In this document: positions 32,856 through 42,200 of the stretch, piece by piece
Numbering within the stretch: the first letter of the stretch is position 1
Layout: every line of letters starts with the position of its first letter
From: an uncultured Eubacterium sp.
GTDB lineage: Bacteria > Bacillota > Clostridia > Oscillospirales > Acutalibacteraceae
Length of the DNA: 45,494 nucleotides
Assembly: GCA_910577215.1 (NCBI GenBank)
Contig: CAJTMQ010000005.1
Location: 244-45,737 of the forward strand
Reading direction: 5' to 3'
The notes under the pieces: model-generated
The model's database searches: none
Told to the model about the DNA's origin: nothing
What the model saw: only the letters and a program-made list of their open reading frames with translations
Position numbers and translations under genes: made by a program

Positions 32856-33451
32856 GGCTTGGCATCTTCGGCGGAGCCTTTAATCCTGTTCATAACGGCC
32901 ATATCAATCTTGCAAAAAGCTATTTAAACAGCCTTAACCTTGATAAGCTGCTTATTATACCAACTGCCAATCCTCCGCATAGGGATGCCACAGGTCTGGC
33001 AGACAGTAAAAGCAGGCTTGATATGCTTTCACTTGCATTTGACGGGGTGGATAAGATTGAAGTTTCCGACATTGAATTCAAAAGAAAAGAAAAAAGCTAC
33101 ACCTATGAAACAATAAAGGAAATAAGAAAAACATATGCCGATGCAGAGATTTTTCTTATAATAGGTGCAGATCAGTTTTTGAGCTTTGATAAATGGTACA
33201 GGTATGAGGATCTGCTGAAAGAGGTTGTTCTCTGTACTGCGGCAAGGGAAGAGAATATGCGTGATGCCATAAAGGCTTATGCGAAAGTTCTGCTTGGAGA
33301 TAAATGCAATTATTTTCTTGCCGATTTCAGACCTGTAATTGTTTCAAGCAGTCAAATAAGGGAAAAGCTAAAGGCGTATGAAAATATTTCACAGCTGGTG
33401 CCTGAAAAGGTTTATGAATATATAAAAGATAAGGAACTTTACATTGTATAG
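32852..33451 (+). CDS. nadD: Nicotinate-nucleotide adenylyltransferase
   Basis: Adds AMP to nicotinate mononucleotide in NAD synthesis. The start is TTG at 32852, read as MRLGIFGGAFNPVHNGH, where the nucleotide-binding GxFNPxHxGH has His14 and His17 in place; there is no ATG to use. The C-terminal VSSSQIREKL is the second conserved site. The protein is 199 residues. Start and previous stop share TTGA, so reinitiation by the same ribosome is likely. Confidence 0.96.
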   Translation: MRLGIFGGAFNPVHNGHINLAKSYLNSLNLDKLLIIPTANPPHRDATGLADSKSRLDMLSLAFDGVDKIEVSDIEFKRKEKSYTYETIKEIRKTYADAEIFLIIGADQFLSFDKWYRYEDLLKEVVLCTAAREENMRDAIKAYAKVLLGDKCNYFLADFRPVIVSSSQIREKLKAYENISQLVPEKVYEYIKDKELYIV

Positions 33452-34022
33452 TAATGATGAATTTATAAATATAATTAGGCGGCGTTTATCCGAAGCTCGT
33501 TTTGTTCATTCAATGAATGTTGCAAACGCGGCGGCTGAGCTTGCAAAAAAATACGGCGCTGATGAGGAAAAAGCATATACAGCAGGTATTCTGCACGATA
33601 TAATGAAGGAAGAAAGCCTTGATATTCAGTATGAATATATATCCCGGAACAACGAGATAATGACTGTACTTGAACGCTCAAAGAGTCAGGTTGTACATCA
33701 GATGTCAGGTGCAGCATACTGCCGTATTGAGCTTGGTATTGGTGATGAAGAAATTTTAAGTGCAATCAGGTATCACACAACAGGCAAAAGGGATATGACG
33801 CTTTTGCAAAAGATTGTTTATACGGCAGACTTCATTTCAGCGGAAAGAAGCTATCCGGATGTTGAAATTATGCGTGAAAAGGCACACAACAGTCTTGAGG
33901 AAGCAATGCTTTATTCGCTGAAATATACAATAAATGATTTGGCTTCAAAAGCAATGCTTATTCATCCTGATACACTTGAATGCTATAATTCGATATTGGA
34001 AAATTTTATGGAAAAGGAATAG
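33444..34022 (+). CDS. yqeK: HD-domain phosphohydrolase YqeK (Ap4A hydrolase family)
   Basis: Metal-dependent HD protein; characterised YqeK members split diadenosine tetraphosphate. The frame opens with TTG at 33444, overlapping the nadD stop by 8 nt; no in-frame ATG precedes the conserved helix RFVHSMNVANAA (His22). The HD pair is His51-Asp52 in GILHDIMKE, with later metal ligands in VHQMSGA and RYHTTGKRDM and the closing Asp in YTADFISAERSYPDV. 192 residues, normal for the family. Sits between nadD and rsfS as in Bacillus. Confidence 0.94.
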   Translation: MYSNDEFINIIRRRLSEARFVHSMNVANAAAELAKKYGADEEKAYTAGILHDIMKEESLDIQYEYISRNNEIMTVLERSKSQVVHQMSGAAYCRIELGIGDEEILSAIRYHTTGKRDMTLLQKIVYTADFISAERSYPDVEIMREKAHNSLEEAMLYSLKYTINDLASKAMLIHPDTLECYNSILENFMEKE

Positions 34023-34026
34023 ATAT

Positions 34027-34380
34027 ATGAATTCACTTGATATTGCAAAAATTGCCGTTAAAGCGGCAGACAGTAAGAAGGGGCAGGATATACAGGTTAT
34101 AGGTATAAGAGATATTTCTGTTTTGGCAGATTACTTTGTGCTTGTAACAGGTGATTCCTCAACACAGGTTAAAGCACTTGCCGATGAAATTGAATTTAAG
34201 CTTAAAGAAGCAGGGGAAGAGCCGCATCACATAGAGGGGCAGCAGTCAGGCTGGATCTGCCTTGATTTTTCTACAGTAGTCATTCACGTTTTCTATAAAG
34301 AGCAAAGGCAGTATTTTAAACTTGAGCATCTTTGGGAGGACGGAGATATAGTGAACACGGAAGAACTTTTGGAGGATTAA
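34027..34380 (+). CDS. rsfS: Ribosome silencing factor RsfS
   Basis: Binds bL14 and blocks subunit joining when nutrients are short. The 117-residue protein from the ATG at 34027 has IRDISVLADYFVLVTGDS, HHIEGQQSGWICLDFSTVVIHVF in successive blocks, and the end RQYFKLEHLWEDG, all signatures of the family. I chose this ATG over an upstream in-frame Met at 33934 because AAAAGGAA lies just before it and because the longer part is the yqeK sequence in another frame. leuS starts 3 nt after the stop. Confidence 0.96.
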   Translation: MNSLDIAKIAVKAADSKKGQDIQVIGIRDISVLADYFVLVTGDSSTQVKALADEIEFKLKEAGEEPHHIEGQQSGWICLDFSTVVIHVFYKEQRQYFKLEHLWEDGDIVNTEELLED

Positions 34381-34383
34381 CAT

Positions 34384-36792
34384 ATGGAATACAATTTTAA
34401 AAAGATTGAAAAGAAATGGCAGGATATATGGTACCGTCAGAATACCTTTGCTGCCAAGGAAGATTATTCACTCCCGAAATTCTACTGCCTTGTAGAATTT
34501 CCTTATCCAAGCGGTCAGGGTCTGCACGTTGGTCACCCGCGTTCATACACCGCACTGGATATAGTTGCAAGAAAGAAAAGGCTTCAGGGCTATAATGTTC
34601 TTTATCCCATGGGCTGGGATGCTTTTGGTTTGCCTACCGAAAACTTTGCAATTAAAAACCATATTCACCCTGCAGAGGTAACAAAGAATAATGTTGCTCA
34701 TTTTAAGCAGCAGCTTCAGTCACTCGGCTTTTCATTTGACTGGACAAGGGAAATTAACACAACGGATCCGTCTTACTATAAGTGGACTCAGTGGATTTTC
34801 CTTCAGCTTTTCAAAAAGGGTCTTGCTTATAAAAAGGAAATGGCAGTAAACTGGTGTACCTCCTGCAAATGCGTGCTTGCAAATGAAGAGGTTGTAAATG
34901 GTGTCTGCGAACGCTGCGGCTCAGAGGTTATCCGTAAAAATCAAAGCCAGTGGATGCTTAAAATCACTGAATATGCAGACCGTCTTGCTGCAGACCTTGA
35001 TGATGTTGATTTTATCGACCGAGTTAAGGTGCAGCAGAGAAACTGGATAGGCAGAAGCACAGGCGCAGAGGTTGATTTCAAGACAACTCTTGGTGATACC
35101 TTAACTGTTTATACCACAAGATGTGACACTCTTTTCGGTGCTACATATATGGTTATTTCACCTGAGCACCCGCTTATTGAGAAATGGGCAGAAAATATCT
35201 CAAATATTGATGAGGTGCGTGCATATCAGAACGAAGCGGCTCATAAGAGTGATTTTGAGCGTACAGAACTTAATAAGGATAAAACAGGTGTTATGCTTAA
35301 CGGTGTTATGGGCATTAACCCTGTTAATGATACTGAAATTCCGATTTTCATTTCAGACTATGTATTAACCTCATACGGCACAGGTGCAATTATGGCAGTT
35401 CCTGCTCACGATACACGTGACTGGGAGTTTGCAAAGAAATTCAATCTTCCTATTATTGAGGTTGTTGCCGGCGGAGATGATGTACAGGCAGAAGCCTTTA
35501 CAGACTGTGCAACAGGTACTCTTGTAAACAGCGGCTTCCTTAACGGACTTTCTGTTGAAGATGCTAAAAAAGCTATGATTGAATGGCTTACAAAAGAGGG
35601 TAAGGGTAAGGAAAAGGTTAACTTTAAGCTTCGTGACTGGGTATTCAGCCGTCAGAGATATTGGGGCGAGCCGATTCCGATTGTTCATTGCGATAAGTGC
35701 GGCTATGTTGCAGTTCCTGAGAATCAGCTGCCTCTTGAGCTTCCCGATGTTGAATCATATGAGCCTACAGATACAGGCGAATCGCCTCTTGCTAAAATAA
35801 CCGATTGGGTGAATACCAAATGCCCGTGCTGCGGCGGAGATGCGAAAAGAGAAACAGATACAATGCCTCAGTGGGCAGGCTCATCATGGTATTTCCTGCG
35901 TTATATGGATCCTCATAATAATAATGCTCTTGCATCAAAGGAGGCTCTTGAATACTGGTCACCTATTGATTGGTACAACGGCGGTATGGAGCATACAACG
36001 CTTCACCTGCTTTACAGCCGTTTCTGGCATAAATTCCTTTATGACATTGGTGTTGTTCCGACTAAAGAGCCGTATCAGAAGCGTACCTCACACGGTATGA
36101 TTCTCGGTGAAAACGGCGAAAAAATGAGTAAGTCACGCGGAAATGTTGTTAACCCTGATGAAATTGTTGATCAGTATGGTGCTGATACAATGCGTCTTTA
36201 TGAGATGTTCATAGGTGACTTTGAAAAGGCTGCTCCGTGGAATTCAGATTCAATCAAGGGCTGCAAGCGTTTTATTGAGCGTTTCTGGAATTTGCAGGAA
36301 ATTGCTGTTGACGGTGACGCTTACAGTGAAGAGCTTGAAGCATTTATGCATAAAACAATTAAAAAGGTAACAGAAGATATTGATAATCTTAAATGCAATA
36401 CTGCTATTGCCGCAATGATGGCGCTTATTAATAAGATTTATGAAAAGGGCAGCATTACAAAGGCAGAGCTTAAAACACTTACAATTCTGCTTAATCCGTT
36501 TGCACCTCACGTTACAGAGGAAATGTGGGATGTAATGGGCTTCGGCGGAATGGCAAACGAAGCACAGTGGCCTGAATATGATGAAGCTAAAACTGTTGAA
36601 AACAGTGTTGAAATTGTACTTCAGATTATGGGTAAGGTACGTTCAAGAATGACCATTCCTGTTGATATGCCTAAAGATGAGGTGCTTGCACTTGCAAAGG
36701 CAGACGAAAAGATTGCCGCTGCAATTGAAGGCAAAACAATCAAAAAGGAAATATATGTACCCGGTAAGCTTGTGAATATAGTTACTATGTAA
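34384..36792 (+). CDS. leuS: Leucine--tRNA ligase
   Basis: Class Ia synthetase that charges tRNA-Leu. The 802 residues contain HVGH at 48-51 (HIGH motif) in the string PYPSGQGLHVGHPR, a zinc knuckle near 159-180 (CTSCK to CERCG), the CP1 editing domain with TTRCDTLFGATYMVISPEHP, a second cysteine pair set in CPCCGGD, and KMSKS at 580-584 followed by RGNVVNPDE. The C-terminal anticodon domain ends the protein at a usual length for Firmicutes. The start follows rsfS directly, without a T-box. Confidence 0.98.
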   Translation: MEYNFKKIEKKWQDIWYRQNTFAAKEDYSLPKFYCLVEFPYPSGQGLHVGHPRSYTALDIVARKKRLQGYNVLYPMGWDAFGLPTENFAIKNHIHPAEVTKNNVAHFKQQLQSLGFSFDWTREINTTDPSYYKWTQWIFLQLFKKGLAYKKEMAVNWCTSCKCVLANEEVVNGVCERCGSEVIRKNQSQWMLKITEYADRLAADLDDVDFIDRVKVQQRNWIGRSTGAEVDFKTTLGDTLTVYTTRCDTLFGATYMVISPEHPLIEKWAENISNIDEVRAYQNEAAHKSDFERTELNKDKTGVMLNGVMGINPVNDTEIPIFISDYVLTSYGTGAIMAVPAHDTRDWEFAKKFNLPIIEVVAGGDDVQAEAFTDCATGTLVNSGFLNGLSVEDAKKAMIEWLTKEGKGKEKVNFKLRDWVFSRQRYWGEPIPIVHCDKCGYVAVPENQLPLELPDVESYEPTDTGESPLAKITDWVNTKCPCCGGDAKRETDTMPQWAGSSWYFLRYMDPHNNNALASKEALEYWSPIDWYNGGMEHTTLHLLYSRFWHKFLYDIGVVPTKEPYQKRTSHGMILGENGEKMSKSRGNVVNPDEIVDQYGADTMRLYEMFIGDFEKAAPWNSDSIKGCKRFIERFWNLQEIAVDGDAYSEELEAFMHKTIKKVTEDIDNLKCNTAIAAMMALINKIYEKGSITKAELKTLTILLNPFAPHVTEEMWDVMGFGGMANEAQWPEYDEAKTVENSVEIVLQIMGKVRSRMTIPVDMPKDEVLALAKADEKIAAAIEGKTIKKEIYVPGKLVNIVTM

Positions 36793-36798
36793 AAATGT

Positions 36799-36829
36799 AA
36801 AGGGAGAGCGTACACGCTCTCCCTTTTTT
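36799..36829. terminator. Bidirectional terminator between leuS and the AraC-family gene
   Basis: 12-bp stem AAAGGGAGAGCG/CGCTCTCCCTTT with a TACA loop. T runs follow on the plus strand, and A runs precede, so it can serve both converging units. Confidence 0.9.
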
Positions 36830-36837
36830 ATGCAGTC

Positions 36838-37668
36838 TTATATTTTTAGATGTTCTCTGTATGCCTTAGGGGTTTCATTATATTTGTGCTTAAAGGCAGT
36901 AATGAATGCGGATGCAGATGTATAGCCGCACCGCACGGCACATTCTTGGGCAGATATATTTTCCTGTTCAAGCATTGTTGCTGCCATTGCCATTTTAGCT
37001 TCATATCGCAGCTTTTTAAAGGACGAGCCGTAGTAATCCTTTATTATGCGTTCGGCCTGACGGGGGCTTACACCCATATTTTTTGCAAAATCATCAAGCG
37101 TAACATTGCTGCAATCTTCCAGCAGAAGCTGATCGAGTATCCACGAACGGCTTTCGTTCAAGTCTCCGTCCGACAGTGAGCTTGCGGAGCTTGTTTCATC
37201 AGGAAAATATAAACGTGTTATTTCAACAATCAGTCTTATTGTAAGGGAGGAGAGAATACTCTCCTTCAGAAGTCCGTTACTTTCATTTTCCTCAACCATA
37301 GTTTTAAAGATATGGCGTACAGCGGCATTGCTTTTTCCTATCCAGAAGGCTTTTGAAGTGAATAATTCAACAGCTCTGTCTGTATTTTTAGAATTAGGGA
37401 TTTTCAGATAAATACATATTTCGTGCATAGGATTTTCTGTATCGGGCGTCTGCTTGTGCAGTGTATTCGGTCCTGTAATATAAAAGGTATTTTTAACTAA
37501 ATTGTATTTTTTATCTGCTGTTTCAAGAATACCCTTGCCGTCATCTATTAAATGAAGCTCATATCCGTTTTTAGGGTGCGAATGCATAGGTACAATTTCT
37601 GTCAGTGTGTCGGAGAAAACTTTAAATATCTGTATTTTATTTCCATTGAAATGAAAGGTTATTGCCAT
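36838..37668 (-). CDS. AraC-family transcriptional regulator with cupin-like sensor domain
   Basis: A 276-residue regulator. The N-terminal half resembles a sugar-binding cupin: IVPMHSHPKNGYELHLIDDGKG and FYITGPNTLHKQTP with the histidine pattern. The C-terminal 100 residues hold the two AraC helix-turn-helix units, VTLDDFAKNMGVSPRQAERIIKDYYG and SAQECAVRCGYTSASAFITAF in adjacent blocks, then KYNETPKAYR. It is divergent from the glycosidase operon with 177 nt between them, which strongly suggests it senses a mannose/fucose-containing sugar and activates that operon. The ATG has GGTGAT 3 nt before it. Confidence 0.92.
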   Translation of the reverse strand: MAITFHFNGNKIQIFKVFSDTLTEIVPMHSHPKNGYELHLIDDGKGILETADKKYNLVKNTFYITGPNTLHKQTPDTENPMHEICIYLKIPNSKNTDRAVELFTSKAFWIGKSNAAVRHIFKTMVEENESNGLLKESILSSLTIRLIVEITRLYFPDETSSASSLSDGDLNESRSWILDQLLLEDCSNVTLDDFAKNMGVSPRQAERIIKDYYGSSFKKLRYEAKMAMAATMLEQENISAQECAVRCGYTSASAFITAFKHKYNETPKAYREHLKI

Positions 37669-37697
37669 AAAATCACCATTTTTATTAACTCAAAATT

Positions 37698-37726
37698 ATT
37701 TTAACATCAATTATATATATAATCAA
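37698..37726 (-). promoter_or_regulatory. Promoter of the AraC-family regulator gene
   Basis: On the minus strand TTGATT (37726-37721), 17-nt spacer, TAAAAT (37703-37698), about 30 nt before the start codon. Confidence 0.55.
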
Positions 37727-37745
37727 GCATTAAATTTATATTAAA

Positions 37746-37804
37746 CGACATTAAAAATGCTTTTTTGTCGGATAAATGTCTTTTCATAATAAGAAAAAAG
37801 CATT
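37746..37804 (+). promoter_or_regulatory. Nested inverted repeats upstream of the glycosidase operon, candidate AraC binding sites
   Basis: CGACA at 37746-37750 pairs with TGTCG at 37766-37770; GACATT at 37747-37752 pairs with AATGTC at 37775-37780; and AATGCTTTTTT at 37756-37766 pairs with AAAAAAGCATT at 37794-37804. The left elements sit directly before the -35 box, where an AraC-type activator would bind; the last one reaches into the spacer and -10. Real binding sites are not established. Confidence 0.45.
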
Positions 37805-37809
37805 ATACT
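37781..37809 (+). promoter_or_regulatory. Promoter of the GH4-GH38-GH29 operon
   Basis: TTTTCA at 37781-37786, 17-nt spacer, TATACT at 37804-37809. The weak -35 next to inverted repeats fits an activator-dependent promoter. Confidence 0.55.
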
Positions 37810-37845
37810 GAATGATGAAAGATATTTAACTGATGAGGTGATTTT

Positions 37846-39210
37846 ATGAAGATTGCCGTTATAGGCGGCGGGGGAGTCCGCTCAATGTTTCTGGCAAAAA
37901 GTATTGCCCAAAAGGCTGAAAGGCTTCATATTGATGAGCTCTGCTTTATGGACAATAATGAGAAGAAGCTGAAAATATACGGCGGTATGGCAGCGCACGT
38001 TGCAAGCTTGCTCTGCCCTGCACTCAAATTTACATTAACAACCGATGCTGTTGATGCTGTAAGGGATGCCGATTATGTTATAACCACAATTCGTGTCGGT
38101 GAGGATGATATGCGTGCAAAGGATGAACGTATTGCACTCGGAAAAGGAGTTCTTGGTCAGGAAACAACAGGTGCGGCAGGTTTTTCCTTTGCTATGCGCA
38201 GTGTGCCTGCTCTTGCAGAATACTGTGAGCTTATAAAAAAGTATTCCAAAAGAAATGTAAAGGTGTTTAACTTTACAAATCCCGCAGGTGTAGTTTCACA
38301 GACTTTAAGAGATATGGGCTATGATTTTACCTATGGAATATGTGATGCACCGTCAGGTATGCTTCGTTCCTTTGCTCTTCTTTATAATGAATCACCTGAT
38401 AATATCAGCGGAGAAGTTTACGGGCTTAATCATCTGTCCTATTTTAAAAGTATCATTCTTAACGGCAAAGAAATTATGAATGAGCTTATTGAAAATGATG
38501 ATGCTTATATAAAAACAGATATGCGTTATTTCAGCAAGGAGCTTCTCAGGGACAGAAAGAGTGTTTTAAACGAATATCTCTATTATTTCTATTACAGAGA
38601 GCAGGCAGTTGAAAATATTTTAAAGGCGGAGCAGACGAGGGGCGAACAGATTCGCGACATTAATAAGCATATGACCGCTGAATTATCCGCAATGGATATT
38701 GAAAATGATTTTGAGGGCTGCCTTAAAGTGTTTGAAAGATGGTATGGTATGCGTGAGGGCAGCTATATGGCAAGTGAAACAGGTGTTAAGCGTACGGCTC
38801 CGTGGAAATTTGATATGTATGAGGAGGATGACGGCGGCTACGCAGGTGTTGCTCTTAAATTTATAGAAACTGCGCAGAGCGGTACAACAGGCACAATGAT
38901 TATGTGTATTCCGAACAACGGCTCAATAAACGGACTTCGTGATGATGATGTTGTTGAAATCACCTGTGATGTTAATGCAGATGGCTGCACACCTCATTAT
39001 ATAGGTGATGTTGACGAGCAGAATCTTGAAATGATAAGACGCGTTAAAATTTATGAACGCTTATCATCAAAGGCTATCAGGGAAAAGGATAGGGCTGCGG
39101 CAGTTCAGGCGCTTACACTGCACCCGCTTGTAAATTCCTATTCACTTGCAAAAGAGCTTGTTGATGAATTTATTGAACACAATAAGGCTTACAGTTCGGA
39201 CTGGAAATAA
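37846..39210 (+). CDS. Glycoside hydrolase family 4 enzyme (NAD- and metal-dependent)
   Basis: GH4 enzymes cleave glycosides by an NAD-dependent oxidation-elimination route and need Mn2+. The 454-residue protein opens with the Rossmann motif AVIGGGGVRS, has NFTNPAGVVSQ near 142-151, the metal cysteine Cys166 in GICDAPSGM, and GLNHLSYF with Asn195 and His196. The tetrapeptide at the metal cysteine is used to sort GH4: CDMP marks 6-phospho-alpha-glucosidases, CNVP 6-phospho-beta-glucosidases and CHSV or CHEV unphosphorylated alpha-glycosides. CDAP here is closest to CDMP, but no PTS transporter is present, so the substrate is open. GAGGTG precedes the ATG. No signal peptide, hence cytosolic. 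Confidence 0.88.
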   Translation: MKIAVIGGGGVRSMFLAKSIAQKAERLHIDELCFMDNNEKKLKIYGGMAAHVASLLCPALKFTLTTDAVDAVRDADYVITTIRVGEDDMRAKDERIALGKGVLGQETTGAAGFSFAMRSVPALAEYCELIKKYSKRNVKVFNFTNPAGVVSQTLRDMGYDFTYGICDAPSGMLRSFALLYNESPDNISGEVYGLNHLSYFKSIILNGKEIMNELIENDDAYIKTDMRYFSKELLRDRKSVLNEYLYYFYYREQAVENILKAEQTRGEQIRDINKHMTAELSAMDIENDFEGCLKVFERWYGMREGSYMASETGVKRTAPWKFDMYEEDDGGYAGVALKFIETAQSGTTGTMIMCIPNNGSINGLRDDDVVEITCDVNADGCTPHYIGDVDEQNLEMIRRVKIYERLSSKAIREKDRAAAVQALTLHPLVNSYSLAKELVDEFIEHNKAYSSDWK

Positions 39211-39228
39211 AGAAAAGGGGAATTCATT

Positions 39229-42200
39229 ATGGGTAAGAAAAAGATTTATACTGTTGCAACGGCGCATCTGGATACAATCTGGAGCTGGGATTTTGAAACA
39301 ACCGTTTCAAAATATATTTACAATACACTTGTTGATAATTTTAAGATGTTTCAGAAGTATCCAACCTACAAATTCAATTTTGAGGGCAGCTACCGCTATG
39401 AGCTTATGGAGGAATATTATCCTGAGCTTTTTGAAAAGGTGAAGGAATATGTTAAAGAAGGCAAATGGAATATATGCGGTTCTGCTTTTGAAAACGGAGA
39501 TACCAATATTCCTTCTCCGGAAGCACTTTTCAGAAATATTCTTATAGGTAATTCTTATTTTGATAAAACCTTCGGCAAAAGAAGTGTGGATATTTATCTG
39601 CCCGACTGCTTCGGCTTCGGATGGGCACTTCCGTCAATCGCAAAGCACGCAAATCTGAAAGGCTTTACAACACAGAAGCTCGCATGGGGTTCTGCATACG
39701 GAACGCCGTTTGATATAGGCAAGTGGTACGGTGTTGACGGTGAGCACATCTATGCAAGTGTTAATCCGCACGACTATTATTTTACTTTAACAAAGCTTCG
39801 TGATTGGGATTTGGTTCAGAACAAGCTTAAGGAAAATGAAAAGTATGACCTTGACTGGACATATATGTTCCACGGCATAGGTGACAGGGGCGGTGCACCT
39901 AAAGAGAAATCAATTGCCTATGTTGAGGGTGAGGTTAAGAAAAACGATACGGAGGATATTGAGGTTTATGTGGCAACTGCCGATGAAATTTACCACGATA
40001 TAGATAATAAATTAACAGATGAACAGAGGGCTAAGCTTCCTGAATGGAAAACAGAGCTTGTTATGCAGAATCACGGTGTCGGAGGGTACACTTCACGTGC
40101 AGTCGGCAAACGCTGGAACAGACGCTGTGAGGAACTTGCAGATATAGCTGAAAGAAATTCGGTTGTTGCTTCCTATCTTGGTACTGCTGATTACAACAGT
40201 GATGTTCTGAACCGCTCGTGGAAGCGTTTTATTGCACACCAGTTCCACGATGATATGCCGGGCACCTCTGTTCAGCGTGCTTACCGCAGAAGCTGGAATG
40301 ATTATGCAATGTCTGCCAATCAGTTTGCAGGCGAGCTTGAAGCAGCCGCAGCATCTGTATCAACACTGATGAAAACAGATTTCTGCAGCGGTATGCCGAT
40401 TATGGTATCCAATCCTATAGAGGCAGATATTCACGGAGCAGTTACAATCCGTCTTGAGAATATAAAGCAGCCATATGTAAGAATTTATGATGATGCGGGC
40501 AAAGAGGTTAAAAGTCAGATTAAATCAGACAAAAACGGAATTAAGGAAATTGTTTTCATTGCTGATGTTAACAGTCTTGGCTATCGTATTTATGATGCAC
40601 GTCCGAGTGCAGAGCCCTGCAAGGTTAAAAGTGAAATTTCCATAAATTCGGATAATGTTATGGAAAACCAGAAATACATAGTAACTCTCAATAAAAAGGG
40701 AAATATTACTTCAATTCTTGATAAAACACAGGATGAGCTTGAAATCCTGAAAGAGCCTGTGGTACTTGGGCTTTATAATTACACAGGCTCAAAGGATTGG
40801 CCTGCATGGGAAATGAATTATGAAGAGGCAAATAAGGAAGCAGACAGAATACCCGAGCTTGTAACAATCAGCGTTGAAGAAAACGGACCTGCAAGAGTTG
40901 CCTTTAAGGTTGTGCAGCAGGATAATAATAAACGCTCACAGTTTTCAAATATAATTGCATTAACGGACGGTGGCGAATGTGTTGAGGTTTATTCCGAGAT
41001 TGAATGGCAGAATCTCTGCACACTTGCAAAGAACAAATTTGCGTTTACCTGCTCAAATGAAAAGGCAACATTTGATTTGGGCTTCGGTGCAATTCAGCGT
41101 GAGAATATGAATGAAAAGCTTTTTGAAGTTCCTGCACAGAAGTGGGTTGATATAACAGATAAAAGCGGTGATTTCGGTGTTTCCGTAATCAGCGAATGCA
41201 AGTACGGCTGGGATAAGTTCAGTGATAACACACTCAGAATGACTGTTCTGCACACGCCTAAAAAGAATTACAGAATAGATTCGATGCAGTCTATGCTTGA
41301 TATAGGTCTGAACAGATATTCGTTTGCAATCTTCAGCCACAGCGGTCAGGTTGGTGAAGCTACTCAGCTTGAGGCACGAAAGTTTGTTCAGCCTATGACT
41401 GCTTTCCTTGCCGAAAAGCACAGCGGTGCACTTAAGTCACATTACAGCTTCGGCAATGTTTCAACAAATGATGTTATTATCCGTGCAATCAAAAAGGCAG
41501 AGAACAGTGATGAAATTATTGTTCGCCTTAATGAGGGTTCAAATAAAAGCGTAGATCATTTTACACTTGAGCTTGGCAGCGGTATTGAAGCTGCACGTGA
41601 AGTTTTTGCAAGTGAAGAGGAAAAGAGAAGTGCTGTTATTGAAAACGGCAGGCTTGTTACAAGCTTTAAGCCTTATGAAATCAAAACCTTCGCAATCACC
41701 TTAAAAGAAAGTGCTGTTAAGGGCAAAAAGTCTGTTTCCTCTCCTACAGATGTTAAATTTGATAAGAATATAATCACCGCACAGGGTGCGGAAAAATCTG
41801 ATTTTGAGTATAATATTCCTCGTGAAATCACACCTGATCATGTTACTGTAAACGGAATTGATTTTGCAATTTCAAAAACAGATAAAAATGCATTTGTTAT
41901 GAATGGTCAGACAATCCGTATTCGTGAAAATGCAGACAAATTGTGCCTGCTTTGTGCAGCTCTTAATGATGATAGGAAGGTTACCTTTGATGTGGACGGC
42001 ATGGCAGTTTCAAAGAATATTTTAAGTGCTTCACAGGCATTTGCCGCGTGGGATCTGCCGGATCTTGGCGATACGGCATATGTGAAACGGGGAAAGCTCG
42101 GCTTTGAAGCAACGCACAGCCATGTTAACGGAAATGATGCTGTTGCCAGAGGTATGTATTTCTATATTGCAGAAATAGATGTTAAGGGCAAAAAAACAGT

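Noticed and set aside
33934..34026. Longer start for rsfS
   Set aside because: The extra 31 residues are yqeK in another frame, and the conserved protein begins at 34027.
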